Positions 43,657 to 52,812 are shown, counted from the first letter of the stretch. The stretch: 64,000 nt of DNA from Segatella copri (GCF_015074785.1 NZ_CP042464.1:2601001-2665000); one strand, 5' to 3'. Program-made: numbers and translations. The notes: generated by a model from the sequence alone, not told the origin.

Positions 43657-44994
43657 ATGAACAATATATTTAGAATTAAAAAAGAAGAAAGGCTCTTTGC
43701 CTTGATTACACTCATCGTTATCATCGCCTTCAATGTGCTGATGATAACCTATCATTTTGATGATTTCGGCAAACCGAAAGCAGGATTCTGGACGCTCTTC
43801 ACCAAGAACTTTCAGATTTCAGGTTTCGACCCTTACACCTACCTTACCCTCTCGAAGTGGAAGGTGTATTACACGGAGTATCGCCATCCCATGCTCCCTT
43901 TCTTCCTCTATCCTTTCTCGCTACTGAACGGCTGGCTGATAGAACTCACCTCCCGCAACTGGGCAACTATCATCGTGGCGGTGATGATGACATTTTTCTC
44001 CACCTACTCCACCCTCTTCTTCAGAAGAATCTTCAGAGAGGTGATGCAGCTGAAGGCTATAGACAGCAATGTGCTCACAGCGATGCTTTTTTCCTTTGCC
44101 TACGTGCTGCTCGTCACCTTTGTGGATGACCATTTCGGCATGTCGCTTTTCTTCCTGTCGATGACACTTTATCTGGCAGGCAAACAGCAGCAGGAACACC
44201 GCAGCATGCCTTGGTGGCAAACAGCCCTGCTCTTTTTCTTCACGGCAGGCATCACGCTGAGCAATGGCGCCAAGACCTTCCTTGCCGCCCTCTTTACCAA
44301 TGGCAAAAAACTCTTCCGCCCGAAATATCTGGCATTGGGCATCATCTTGCCTACCCTTCTGATAGGTGCTGCAGGCATCTACCAGAATAAGGCATTCATT
44401 ATTCCTAATCGCCTGGAAGGAGAACGGCTCGTGGCTCAGAAAGCTGCGAAAGACAGTACTTTTAGGGCTAAGATGGACCAGAAACAGAAGCACGATAAGG
44501 CTATCGCTGGCAAGAATATCCAGAAACGAGGCATGCTTTCATGGGCAGATATGTCTATCTCCCGTTCAGAATCACTGGTAGAAAACGTTTTTGGCGAATC
44601 GCTTATCCTGCACAGAGAACATCTGCTGGAAGATATCCACAGCCACCGCCCGATATTCGTGAAATACCAGACACCCGTTCCTTATATCATAGAGGGTATC
44701 ATCGTGATTCTGCTGTGTATGGGCTTTTGGATGGGAAGAAGATCGGCCTTTCTCTGGCTCACTGCCTCATGGGTGGCATGCGACGCCTTCATTCATCTGG
44801 TCATGGGATTCGGACTGAACGAGGTTTATATCATGGCTGCCCATTGGGCGTTCATCATTCCGGTTTGTATCGGATATATCATCAGAAACTGTAAGGAGAA
44901 ATATCTGCCTTATCTTCGTGGAACACTCGCAGTTATCACCATCTTCCTGTTCTTCTATAACAGCACGCTGATATTCCAGTATCTCACAAGATAA
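43657..44994 (+). CDS. DUF6080 membrane protein (paralogue)
   Basis: A 445-aa paralogue of the protein at 41116, starting at the ATG at 43657. It has the same topology and conserved segments (FDPYTYLTLSKWKVYYTEYR, FTAGITLSNGAKTFLAALF, GFGLNEVYIMAAHWAFIIP), but its central Lys-rich loop is shorter. Duplication followed by insertion of the GT14 gene, or duplication around it, explains the arrangement. It probably acts with the GT2 gene, which starts 47 bp downstream. Confidence 0.8.
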   Translation: MNNIFRIKKEERLFALITLIVIIAFNVLMITYHFDDFGKPKAGFWTLFTKNFQISGFDPYTYLTLSKWKVYYTEYRHPMLPFFLYPFSLLNGWLIELTSRNWATIIVAVMMTFFSTYSTLFFRRIFREVMQLKAIDSNVLTAMLFSFAYVLLVTFVDDHFGMSLFFLSMTLYLAGKQQQEHRSMPWWQTALLFFFTAGITLSNGAKTFLAALFTNGKKLFRPKYLALGIILPTLLIGAAGIYQNKAFIIPNRLEGERLVAQKAAKDSTFRAKMDQKQKHDKAIAGKNIQKRGMLSWADMSISRSESLVENVFGESLILHREHLLEDIHSHRPIFVKYQTPVPYIIEGIIVILLCMGFWMGRRSAFLWLTASWVACDAFIHLVMGFGLNEVYIMAAHWAFIIPVCIGYIIRNCKEKYLPYLRGTLAVITIFLFFYNSTLIFQYLTR

Positions 44995-45041
44995 AAAAGA
45001 GAACCCTACAAGATAAAAAAGTATCTTAGATTAAAACCATC

Positions 45042-46016
45042 ATGCTGAAAATAAGTATCTTAACCCCTATCTATGGAGTAGAAAAATATATCGAACAGTG
45101 CGCCCGTTCACTGTTCGAGCAGTCGTATGCGTCTATCGAATACATCTTTGTAGATGACTGTACCCTCGATAAAAGTATCGGTATCCTACAATCGCTCCTG
45201 AAAGAATATCCTGAAAGAGCACAACAGGTACGCATCATCCACCACGACAGAAACCGGGGCGTGGGCGCTGCAAGACAGACGGCACTGATGGCAGCTACAG
45301 GCGATTATCTTTTATTTGCCGATAGCGATGACATGCTGCCGAAAGATGCAGTTGAGAAGCTGGCAGGAAAAGCAGTTAGTAGCCATGCCGACCTGATTGA
45401 TGGCGGCTACCGGGAATGGTACGAAGGAAAAGCAGGAAGACTCCAGAAACCTTTTGAAGTTTCTAATGAGAAGCTGCTCAAACTGCTTGTCTGCCAGAAC
45501 ATCATCACCAACCGGCTGTGGGGCAGAATCTATAAGCGTTCGCTCATCATGGAGCACAGGATATTCTTTGAAGAGGGCATCAACTATGCAGAAGATCTTT
45601 TCTGGAATGCCCAGTTCATGTTCTACGGCAAAAAGGTGAACATCGATGATGCGGTATATTATTACCGTACCGACAATGAGAATTCCTACAATCACAACAT
45701 CTCTGAAAAGAATCTCCTGTCATACTTCAAATCAACCCGCCGACTCATCGATTTTTTCGAGCAGAACGATAAGAAGCATCAGTACCTCAGAGCCACAGAG
45801 ATAGGCATCGTCAATGCCTACCGCTGGGCGGCAAACGCTCATGTAGCCTTCGAAAAGGTGGATCAGGCGCTCGCATACAAGCCTAAGAGCTGCCTCATCA
45901 GCCTCATCATCAGCCTCATCAAAAAGGGGGTACCTGTCAAGAGGGTGAATCTTATCTACCTCGCTTACAGAAAGCTATACACTCTTCTAATATCTGCACC
46001 TTCAGCAGCTTCATGA
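45042..46016 (+). CDS. Glycosyltransferase family 2
   Basis: A 324-aa cytoplasmic GT-A enzyme. It has ISILTPIYGVEKYIEQCARS, the nucleotide-binding VDDCTLDKS and the DxD-type LLFADSDDMLPKDA. The acceptor and donor sugars cannot be read from sequence. Its 3' end overlaps the convergent flippase gene by 65 bp, so the C-terminal codons serve both strands. It follows the DUF6080 paralogue on the same strand. Confidence 0.92.
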   Translation: MLKISILTPIYGVEKYIEQCARSLFEQSYASIEYIFVDDCTLDKSIGILQSLLKEYPERAQQVRIIHHDRNRGVGAARQTALMAATGDYLLFADSDDMLPKDAVEKLAGKAVSSHADLIDGGYREWYEGKAGRLQKPFEVSNEKLLKLLVCQNIITNRLWGRIYKRSLIMEHRIFFEEGINYAEDLFWNAQFMFYGKKVNIDDAVYYYRTDNENSYNHNISEKNLLSYFKSTRRLIDFFEQNDKKHQYLRATEIGIVNAYRWAANAHVAFEKVDQALAYKPKSCLISLIISLIKKGVPVKRVNLIYLAYRKLYTLLISAPSAAS

Positions 46017-47388
46017 TACAGAAGTAGATGGTGGCTGAAACCAGCAGACGAACCAGCAGCAGGAGATAGATGTTCTGCAGGCTGCGGGTCATAAAATAGG
46101 TAACTACCATCGTGGCTGCCGCACAGAGCATGAATGGCAGTATATCCTTTGCCACATCCAGAAACCGCAATCCGGCAACACGCTTCATCATCCACTGCCA
46201 GACCAAAAGCCAGACTATTATAAATAAGGTATAGGCTATCACCATGGTCTGGATGCCATATTGATGACAGAACAACACCAAGGCGAGCAAACCCACTACC
46301 TGACCGATGTTGCACCACATATACACATCAGAACGTCCCTTGCTGATAGCCAGATTCTGATAAAGCGTGTAAATAGGCATAAAGGCACCGCTCACACAGA
46401 GAATCTGCAACAGCGGCACACTGGCAATCCATTTCTCATGAATCGTAATCAGGATGAATTCGCGTGATACCAAAGTCAAGCCAAACATCAATGGGAAAGA
46501 AAGGAATGCCGTGAAACGGAGCATCTTTCTGAACACCAGCAACTCGCGGTTCTTATCGTCCTGGATAGAAGCCAAGACGGGCTGAGCTATCTGTCCCACC
46601 GTATTGGCAACAAACGAATTAGCCTTGGTGTCCCAGTTGTATGCCTGACTATAGTTACCCACATCATTAATCGGATAGAACCTGCCGAAGACAAAGGTCA
46701 ATACATTGTTGCTCACCGTATTGATAATGTTGGTAACCAGGAGTTTCACGCTGAATCCGAACATCTTCCTCACTGGTCCGAAATCGATATGAAAATTCGG
46801 GCGCCATCCCGTATAATAATATCTTCCTATATTCAGCACGAGGATAAAGATAACCTGCTGCCAGGCAAGACTCCAGTAAGCCATGCCGTTGAATGCCAGC
46901 ACCAGTCCCACGACATTCGAACTGATCAGAGCCATGAAATTAACGATGGTAATCTCCTTGTTCATCATGTTCTTCATCATATATCCGTTCTGGGCGATGC
47001 CAAACGAAGAGATGAAGAAACTCAGGAACACGAAGCGTGACAGGGAGGTGAGACAAGGCTGATGGAAGAAATCTGCTATCAGCGGCGCACAGAAAAAGAG
47101 CACCACATACATGGTAAGACTCACCAGGACATTAAACCAGAACACCGAGTTATAATCGTTGTCGGTGGGTTTTCTGATATTCACCAGTGCCTGGGTAAAC
47201 CCGCTACTCTGCAGATTGCCCGCTATCAGGGTGAATATGGTGAGGATGCCGATGATACCATAATCGGCTGGCGACAACAAACGCGCCAAGAAGATGCCAA
47301 AGAGGATATTGAGTACCTGGGTAGAGCCACTGTTCATCGCTCCCCAGAACAATCCCTTGGCGGTTTTTTCCTTTAATGATTCTGCCAT
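45952..47388 (-). CDS. Oligosaccharide flippase (Wzx/MOP family)
   Basis: A 478-aa polysaccharide-export flippase with about 12-14 transmembrane segments. It starts EKTAKGLFWGAMNSGSTQVL and has IFLARLLSPADYGIIGILTI, the usual lipopolysaccharide biosynthesis protein motif. It moves undecaprenyl-linked repeat units across the inner membrane. It is divergent from licD and overlaps the 3' end of the GT2 gene by 65 bp tail to tail. Confidence 0.92.
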   Translation of the reverse strand: MAESLKEKTAKGLFWGAMNSGSTQVLNILFGIFLARLLSPADYGIIGILTIFTLIAGNLQSSGFTQALVNIRKPTDNDYNSVFWFNVLVSLTMYVVLFFCAPLIADFFHQPCLTSLSRFVFLSFFISSFGIAQNGYMMKNMMNKEITIVNFMALISSNVVGLVLAFNGMAYWSLAWQQVIFILVLNIGRYYYTGWRPNFHIDFGPVRKMFGFSVKLLVTNIINTVSNNVLTFVFGRFYPINDVGNYSQAYNWDTKANSFVANTVGQIAQPVLASIQDDKNRELLVFRKMLRFTAFLSFPLMFGLTLVSREFILITIHEKWIASVPLLQILCVSGAFMPIYTLYQNLAISKGRSDVYMWCNIGQVVGLLALVLFCHQYGIQTMVIAYTLFIIVWLLVWQWMMKRVAGLRFLDVAKDILPFMLCAAATMVVTYFMTRSLQNIYLLLLVRLLVSATIYFCIMKLLKVQILEECIAFCKRGR

Positions 47389-47438
47389 CGTTTCTATCTG
47401 ATAAATATGGAATATTACTTGTTTTTACTTTTTAGAAT

Positions 47439-47489
47439 GCAAAAGTAGCATAAATAGTTTGAAGTTCAAAACTTTTTGCTTACTTTTGC
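47439..47489. promoter_or_regulatory. Divergent promoters for flippase (minus) and licD (plus)
   Basis: Minus strand: TTG (47469-47467), 19 bp, TACTTTTGC (47447-47439). Plus strand: TTG (47459-47461), 19 bp, TACTTTTGC (47481-47489). The two promoters overlap and use the same -7 sequence, so mutual interference is likely. Confidence 0.75.
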
Positions 47490-47510
47490 AGCCGTAAAAC
47501 AGAAAAAAAT

Positions 47511-48380
47511 ATGGATATTAAGAACATCAAGAAGGAATGGAACGCCACAATACTCGATATATTGAAGGCTTTCATCGAAATCTGCAACAAGTATCACCTC
47601 AGATATTACTGTTGTGCCGGCACCGCCATCGGAGCCGCCCGTCACCACGGAATGATTCCCTGGGACGATGACATCGACGTACTGATGCCACGCCCCGACT
47701 ACGACCGTCTGCTCGAAATCGCCAAGCATGAAGACTTTGGCAAATACGAGGTAGTAACTCCGTACAACAACGAGTCATACCCTCTGTATTTCTCCAAACT
47801 CGTGAATCGCGAAACCACCCTTATCGAGGAGAAGGAGCGTCCCTGCATCATCGGTCTTTACGTAGATATCTTCCCTCTTGATGCCACCGACGATGACCTG
47901 GAAACGGCAAAGGCGCTGTATCGCAAATACTCTAAGACCATCAACCGTCTGAATGCCGTAACCACCCACAATACTTTCTTTGAGTACATCTCCCTGCTCC
48001 TGCACAAGGAAACCTGGGGCCGCTTTGCCATCAAGACGCTCGCCTTCTTCTGCCGCAGCAAGATGCGCCACCGCCTCATCCAGCAGATGGACGAGATGAG
48101 TCACCGGTATGACTTCGATAAGGCGAAGAACGTACTGGTGAATACGGGTTCCTACCACTATAAGGAGATTTTCCCGAAGGAATGGCTCGGCAAGGGCAAG
48201 GAATTCCCGTTCGAGGATACCACCGTCTTGCTGCCAGAGCAGGCTGATACCTATCTGCGCCACTTCTTTGGCGACTATATGAAGTTTCCACCCGTAGAAC
48301 AGAGAGTAGAGAAACACCTTCGCTACTATCTGAACATGGAAAAGCGGGAAACATGGGATGAGATTAAAAGAAAGCTTTAG
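47511..48380 (+). CDS. LicD family phosphotransferase
   Basis: A 289-aa enzyme of the LicD/fukutin-like nucleotidyltransferase fold. The signature YYCCAGTAIGAARHHGMIPW and the following DDDIDVLMPRPDYDR contain the metal-binding Asp residues. The family transfers phosphocholine, or (as FKTN/FKRP) ribitol phosphate, from CDP donors to glycans. The neighbouring cytidylyltransferase at 49461 could supply CDP-alditol, so a phospho-alditol decoration is a reasonable guess. It overlaps the convergent epimerase by 4 bp. Confidence 0.92.
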   Translation: MDIKNIKKEWNATILDILKAFIEICNKYHLRYYCCAGTAIGAARHHGMIPWDDDIDVLMPRPDYDRLLEIAKHEDFGKYEVVTPYNNESYPLYFSKLVNRETTLIEEKERPCIIGLYVDIFPLDATDDDLETAKALYRKYSKTINRLNAVTTHNTFFEYISLLLHKETWGRFAIKTLAFFCRSKMRHRLIQQMDEMSHRYDFDKAKNVLVNTGSYHYKEIFPKEWLGKGKEFPFEDTTVLLPEQADTYLRHFFGDYMKFPPVEQRVEKHLRYYLNMEKRETWDEIKRKL

Positions 48381-49453
48381 CCTTCCCTCACTTCCTGCAA
48401 GGTATGTCCGAAACCTTCTTCTACATCAAAGAGCGGTTTCCAGCCTAAAGCCTTGAGCTTATCCGTACTGAAGGTTGCCTTGGTGATAGGCGTGGTATTG
48501 CCCTGCTGCGCATCCGCCTCAGGAATATCAAACACCACCTTTCTGTCCGCTTTCCGGGCTATCAGCTCTGCCAGTTGGCGGATGGAGATATTCGATTCTG
48601 AATGAGCCACATTATAGGCATTTGCCCTCTCGCCATCCAGCAGGAGGCGCAAGATGGCATGGGCGGCATCTACCACATAAAGCCAGGAGCGGAAAGCCTC
48701 ACCCTTACTCTTCAGGACGATATCCTCACCCTTCAGAACATTGCGGATAAACTGGGCATACACCCTATTGTCACTCTCCGTAAAGCCCGGACCGTAGGTA
48801 TGACTCAGTCTGGCTATCACCACATCGGCATCATACTCTGCTCCGTATGCCATGCAGAGCGTTTCGGCAGCACGTTTGGAAGATGGATAGCAGGCACGCA
48901 CCGATGCACAATCCACATAGCCGCTGCTCTTCTCGGTAAATTCAGAGCCATCGCCCTCGCCATAGATTTCACCCGAAGAGATATAAACCATGCGCTGCAT
49001 GCGGTGACTCAATCCATATTCCAGCAGGTTGGATACGCCGTTGATGTTTGCCTTCATCACCTCTACAGGGTTCTGCTTAAAGAAGTTAGGACTCGCATTG
49101 CTGGCTGCATCGATGATATAATCAGCGCCCTCAGCCAACTCATTATAGACTGGTTCCCCTATCATCCTGTCCATGCTCTTGATGACAGGCTGGGTAACGT
49201 CTATCTCTGCAAAGAAGAAAGATTCATCCTCCCAATAGGCAGCAAACTTCTGTCGGGCACGTTCCTTGTTTCTTCCGGCTGCTATCACCTTGTAGCACCG
49301 GGCAGGATTCTGCATCAGCACATCAACCACACAGCCTCCTACCAATCCTGTAGCACCAGCCACAAGAATGGTTTTGCCATGCAGACGCCCCAATTCCAAA
49401 CCTTCCCGGAAAAGGCGCGCAATATCTTCCTTATATGGTGAATTTCCTATCAT
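48377..49453 (-). CDS. NAD-dependent epimerase/dehydratase (extended SDR)
   Basis: A 358-aa enzyme with the Rossmann motif ILVAGATGLVGGCVVDVL and the catalytic YPSSKRAAETL (Tyr-x-x-x-Lys), plus VYISSGEIYGEG. It resembles nucleotide-sugar decarboxylases/epimerases such as UDP-glucuronate decarboxylase-like proteins. In several capsule loci a similar gene sits beside an IspD-like cytidylyltransferase. Here the ATG lies 7 bp after that gene's stop, so the two are one transcript and may act on one CDP-linked product. Confidence 0.88.
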   Translation of the reverse strand: MIGNSPYKEDIARLFREGLELGRLHGKTILVAGATGLVGGCVVDVLMQNPARCYKVIAAGRNKERARQKFAAYWEDESFFFAEIDVTQPVIKSMDRMIGEPVYNELAEGADYIIDAASNASPNFFKQNPVEVMKANINGVSNLLEYGLSHRMQRMVYISSGEIYGEGDGSEFTEKSSGYVDCASVRACYPSSKRAAETLCMAYGAEYDADVVIARLSHTYGPGFTESDNRVYAQFIRNVLKGEDIVLKSKGEAFRSWLYVVDAAHAILRLLLDGERANAYNVAHSESNISIRQLAELIARKADRKVVFDIPEADAQQGNTTPITKATFSTDKLKALGWKPLFDVEEGFGHTLQEVREG

Positions 49454-49460
49454 AACATGT

Positions 49461-50177
49461 TTATTTTAACCAAGCCTCAGGCTGAACCTTCATCAGTGCC
49501 TTCAGTATCTCCAGATCCTCAACGGTGGTTATCTTGATGTTCTTCTCTGAACCAGGCACGATATGCATCTGTCTGCCTCCCAGTTCTGCCATCAGGGTAC
49601 AGGATGCCACCGAATTGGCGATACCCTTCTCCTTAGCCTCTTCGTGGGCTGCTATCAGATTGCCCAAACGGAAGGTCTGGGGTGTCTGGGTACGGATCAG
49701 TTTGTCGCGCGGAATACTGGTGTTGGTCGTAAAACCATCTTCGCTCTCCAGGATAGCCTCTCTACATTTGATACCCGTAATGGCATAGCCATACTTCTGG
49801 CAGATGGCGATATTGGATGAGATGATGTCTTGCGACAAGAGTGGGCGCACGGCATCATGCACCAGCACCAGGTCGTCATCACCGCATCCCGCCTCTTTCA
49901 AGCCATAGATACCATTGTGGATCGACTCCTGACCATTGCTTCCGCCAGGGAATATCCATTTCAGCTTGGTAATGCAGAACTGGTTGGCATACGACTGCAG
50001 TACCGTTTCCCAACCTGCCAGACATACCACAGCAATACCCTGAATATCAGGATGCTTCTGAAAAGCCATCATCGTATGGATGATGATAGGACAGTTGTCT
50101 ACATGCATAAACTGCTTTGGGATGTCCTGTCCCATTCTATTGCCAGAACCTCCGGCTATGATCAATGCATAGTTCAT
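49461..50177 (-). CDS. IspD/TarI-like cytidylyltransferase
   Basis: A 238-aa nucleotidyltransferase: ALIIAGGSGNRMGQDIPKQF (the usual G-G-x-G-x-R-M..PKQ), VLVHDAVRPLLSQDII, IRTQTPQTFRLGNLI and KITTVEDLEIL are conserved. Both IspD (MEP cytidylyltransferase) and TarI/Bcs1 (ribitol-5-phosphate cytidylyltransferase) share these. Placement in a glycan region beside an SDR and LicD favours the alditol version, but no other ispD is seen in the window, so IspD cannot be ruled out. Confidence 0.85.
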   Translation of the reverse strand: MNYALIIAGGSGNRMGQDIPKQFMHVDNCPIIIHTMMAFQKHPDIQGIAVVCLAGWETVLQSYANQFCITKLKWIFPGGSNGQESIHNGIYGLKEAGCGDDDLVLVHDAVRPLLSQDIISSNIAICQKYGYAITGIKCREAILESEDGFTTNTSIPRDKLIRTQTPQTFRLGNLIAAHEEAKEKGIANSVASCTLMAELGGRQMHIVPGSEKNIKITTVEDLEILKALMKVQPEAWLK

Positions 50178-50197
50178 ATTCTCTATCTTTAAATTGA

Positions 50198-50746
50198 TTA
50201 TTTCTGAATGATTCTCCCCGGATTCCCTACCACGGTAGCCCCGTCGGGAATATCCTGGAATACCACGGCACCGGCGCCTATCGTCACGTGGTTGCCGATA
50301 TGGATGCCGCCGAAGACCGTGGCGCCGGTATAAATCTTCACGTCATTTCCTATGGTAGGCCTGCCGCCCTTGCCGTTGCCCAGCGTCACCATCTGCAGAC
50401 AGTAGAAGTCATCGCCTATGCTTTCTGCATTGAGATAGGTGGCATAGCTGTGCTCCAGATGTGCACCCTTCCCGATATGCGGACACCAAATGGTCATCGT
50501 ACGCTCGGGAGGCAACAGCCAGCTGATGAAAACCGAACGGTATTCGCCCATGCGGTAATAAAACAGATTGCGGAAACTCCTTTCGCGGGTGCATGCCTTA
50601 ATCAGGTTGAGCACCGTAGGCTTCCTGTCCTGCACCTTCAGCAGGTCGGCGTCTATCTCCTTCTTATGGAGCAGATACAGAGCGATATGCGGCAACATGC
50701 GCACCGCCGAAGCTGACAATATGATGGTTTGTACTATCGGATTCAT
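50198..50746 (-). CDS. Serine O-acetyltransferase-like hexapeptide protein
   Basis: A 182-aa left-handed beta-helix acyltransferase. The C-terminal half has hexapeptide repeats (IGNDVKIYTGATVFGGIHIG, then NHVTIGAGAVVFQDIPDGAT) ending VVGNPGRIIQK. In glycan loci such CysE-like proteins usually acetylate a sugar rather than serine. It is the first gene of the minus-strand trio with the cytidylyltransferase and SDR. Confidence 0.88.
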   Translation of the reverse strand: MNPIVQTIILSASAVRMLPHIALYLLHKKEIDADLLKVQDRKPTVLNLIKACTRERSFRNLFYYRMGEYRSVFISWLLPPERTMTIWCPHIGKGAHLEHSYATYLNAESIGDDFYCLQMVTLGNGKGGRPTIGNDVKIYTGATVFGGIHIGNHVTIGAGAVVFQDIPDGATVVGNPGRIIQK

Positions 50747-50771
50747 GACTCTAAATCTTATTTTTATCTTT

Positions 50772-50780
50772 GCAAAGATA
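50772..50780 (-). promoter_or_regulatory. Palindromic -7 region of the acetyltransferase trio
   Basis: TATCTTTGC on the minus strand lies within the perfect palindrome TATCTTTGCAAAGATA, so the same box also reads on the plus strand. The minus-strand ATG is 26 bp away. Confidence 0.6.
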
Positions 50781-50926
50781 CAAAAAATAAAGCAACTAGC
50801 ATGCTTTTATCCGAAAACAATTGTTCTTTTCACTAAAAATAAGATAATAGAACAGGGTTTGTAGAATTTTAGTCAGTTTTATTGCTAAATAATGTGAATT
50901 AAATAGCTTTCCATACAACTTTTCCG

Positions 50927-50935
50927 TACCTTTGC
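50927..50935 (+). promoter_or_regulatory. -7 box of the response-regulator gene
   Basis: TACCTTTGC lies 49 bp before the ATG at 50984. No TTG at the right distance is evident. Confidence 0.6.
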
Positions 50936-50983
50936 ACAAAGTTATATATAACGATATTTTAGAAGAGGATAAAACAGAACATT

Positions 50984-52357
50984 ATGAAGAGGATATTGAT
51001 TGTTGAAGACGATTTGGCATTCGGAACCATGATACAGACTTGGCTCAAAAAGAAAGGATTCGATGTGGAAAGGGTAACATCTGTAGGCGCTGCCATCAAA
51101 GCGATGGGAGCCGGCGATGCATTCCATCTGGTTCTTTCCGACCTGCGCCTGCCCGACCACGACGGACTGGTATTGCTCCAGCATATCAGAAAGTCCGATG
51201 CCCACCTGCCTTTTATCGTAATGACTAGCTATGCAGAGGTTCAGAATGCTGTATGTGCCATGAAATCGGGTGCTACCGATTACGTGGCTAAACCCTTCCA
51301 TCCCGAAATCCTCTTAGAGAAAATCCGTGAGGCTATCCAGTCGGCTGCTTCTGCGGCTCCAGCCCCTCAGCGTGCGGAATCTGCCGCCATGCAGGATGCG
51401 CCCCAAGAAGAACAGCAGGGCGCTACGGAGGTGCCTAGATATATAAAAGGTGAAAGCGAGGCTTCCAAGCAGCTCTACGAGTTCGTTTCGCTCGTTGCCC
51501 CAACCCCGATGTCAGTGCTCATTCTCGGAGCCAGCGGCACCGGAAAGGAATATGTGGCGCGCAGCATCCACGAACAGAGTCTGCGCAAGGACAAGCCTTT
51601 CTATGCCATCGACTGCGGCGCCATTCCTAAGGAGGTGGCGGCATCTGAATTCTTCGGATATAAGAAGGGTGCCTTTACCGGAGCCGAACAGGATAAGAAG
51701 GGTGCCTTCGAGATAGCTAACGGCGGAACGGTTTTCCTCGATGAGATGGGAAACCTCAACTACGAAGTACAGGTGCAGCTCCTCAGAGCCTTGCAGGAGA
51801 GAAAAATCCGTCCGCTGGGCAGCACGCAGGAGATTGATGTGGATATCCGACTCATCTGTGCCACCAACGAGAATCTGGCGCAGGCGGTAGCCGAAGGCAA
51901 GTTCAGAGAGGACCTCTATCACCGCATCAACGAGTTTACCATCTACATGCCTGCCCTCAAGGACAGAGGTGCCGACATCTTCCTCTTTGCCAACCTCTTT
52001 ATCAAGCATGCCAACCAGGAACTGGGCAAGAATGTGCTCGGACTGGATGCCAAAGCCTCCGAAATCATTGCCTCATACGACTGGCCGGGCAACCTGCGCG
52101 AACTGAATAATGTGATGAAGCGCGCCACCCTGCTCACCCGTGGCAAGTATATCGGTGCCCAGGAACTGGAGAAGACGATGGCACAGACCTCCACAGCCCG
52201 ACCTATCAATATGCAGCTGCACAGCGAACAATCGGAACAGGAAAGCATCGCCGCTGCCCTGAGAGCCACCCACGGCAACAAGAGCAAGGCAGCCCAACTG
52301 CTTGCCATCGATCGCAAGACTCTCTACAACAAAATGAAGAAATACGGCATGGAGTAA
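50984..52357 (+). CDS. NtrC-type sigma-54-dependent response regulator
   Basis: A 457-aa activator with three domains. The receiver (1-118) has the acidic pair in LIVEDD, phospho-acceptor Asp53 in LVLSDLRLPDHDG and Lys in DYVAKPF. The AAA+ domain (about 155-380) has Walker A GASGTGKEYVARSIHE and the sigma-54 contact motif GAFTGAEQ, with FLDEMGNL. The C-terminal Fis-type HTH ends SKAAQLLAIDRKTLYNKMKK. A sigma-54-like promoter lies 150 bp after its stop, before a small secreted protein gene, and a hybrid kinase follows; the kinase is the likely partner. Confidence 0.95.
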   Translation: MKRILIVEDDLAFGTMIQTWLKKKGFDVERVTSVGAAIKAMGAGDAFHLVLSDLRLPDHDGLVLLQHIRKSDAHLPFIVMTSYAEVQNAVCAMKSGATDYVAKPFHPEILLEKIREAIQSAASAAPAPQRAESAAMQDAPQEEQQGATEVPRYIKGESEASKQLYEFVSLVAPTPMSVLILGASGTGKEYVARSIHEQSLRKDKPFYAIDCGAIPKEVAASEFFGYKKGAFTGAEQDKKGAFEIANGGTVFLDEMGNLNYEVQVQLLRALQERKIRPLGSTQEIDVDIRLICATNENLAQAVAEGKFREDLYHRINEFTIYMPALKDRGADIFLFANLFIKHANQELGKNVLGLDAKASEIIASYDWPGNLRELNNVMKRATLLTRGKYIGAQELEKTMAQTSTARPINMQLHSEQSEQESIAAALRATHGNKSKAAQLLAIDRKTLYNKMKKYGME

Positions 52358-52373
52358 AACATGCCACACCCCG

Positions 52374-52411
52374 ATTCCCCAATATATTCCACACTATATT
52401 GGGGAATTTTT
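52374..52411 (+). terminator. Terminator of the response-regulator gene
   Basis: ATTCCCCAATATA (52374-52386) pairs with TATATTGGGGAAT (52395-52407) around an 8-nt loop, followed by TTTTC. Confidence 0.88.
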
Positions 52412-52447
52412 CTACACCTTTTCCCCACTTTCCCCACACCCCATTTC

Positions 52448-52519
52448 TGGCACGAAACATCATCTCTTCTGATTATCAGATACTTAACCAAATTCATCGA
52501 TTTCTGGCACGCCTATTGT
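52448..52519 (+). promoter_or_regulatory. Sigma-54-like promoter of the small secreted protein, with a second TTTCTGGCACG copy
   Basis: TGGCACGCCTATTGTG at 52505-52520 fits the sigma-54 pattern TGGCACG-N4-TTGC except for T in place of the final C. The -24 half also occurs at 52448-52454 (TTTCTGGCACG), without a -12 part. No TAnnTTTGC box is seen before the gene. Start of transcription would be about 70 nt before the ATG. Confidence 0.65.
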
Positions 52520-52602
52520 GATATTATTTAGCGAACTCGCAAATGAGTTTCAGCAAGAGAATTAATAAACAATAATATTCACAATTAAAAAACAAAAGAA
52601 TT

Positions 52603-52812
52603 ATGAAAAAGTTAGTATTTGCAGTTATCGCAGCAGTAGCAATGGTATCAGTTAGCAATGTATTTGCAGGTAACAGAATGGTAAACGTTGCAGGTTCAGA
52701 ACCAGTAGACACAGTAGCTCCAGCCGACACAACAGCAACACCAGCTGAGACTCCAGCAGAGACTCCTACAGACACTACAGCTGCAACAGTGGATTCAACC
52801 GTAGCAGAGTAA
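52603..52812 (+). CDS. Small secreted Thr/Ala/Pro-rich protein
   Basis: A 69-aa product with a clear signal peptide (LVFAVIAAVAMVSVSNVFAG) and a mature part of about 45 residues made almost only of Thr, Ala, Pro, Glu, Asp and Val (DTTATPAETPAETPTDTTAA). The mature chain would be acidic, disordered and a candidate for O-glycosylation, which in Bacteroidota occurs at D-(S/T)-(A/I/L/V/M/T) sites; DTV, DTT and DST motifs are present. It is flanked by its own sigma-54-like promoter and terminator, between regulator and kinase. Confidence 0.75.
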   Translation: MKKLVFAVIAAVAMVSVSNVFAGNRMVNVAGSEPVDTVAPADTTATPAETPAETPTDTTAATVDSTVAE

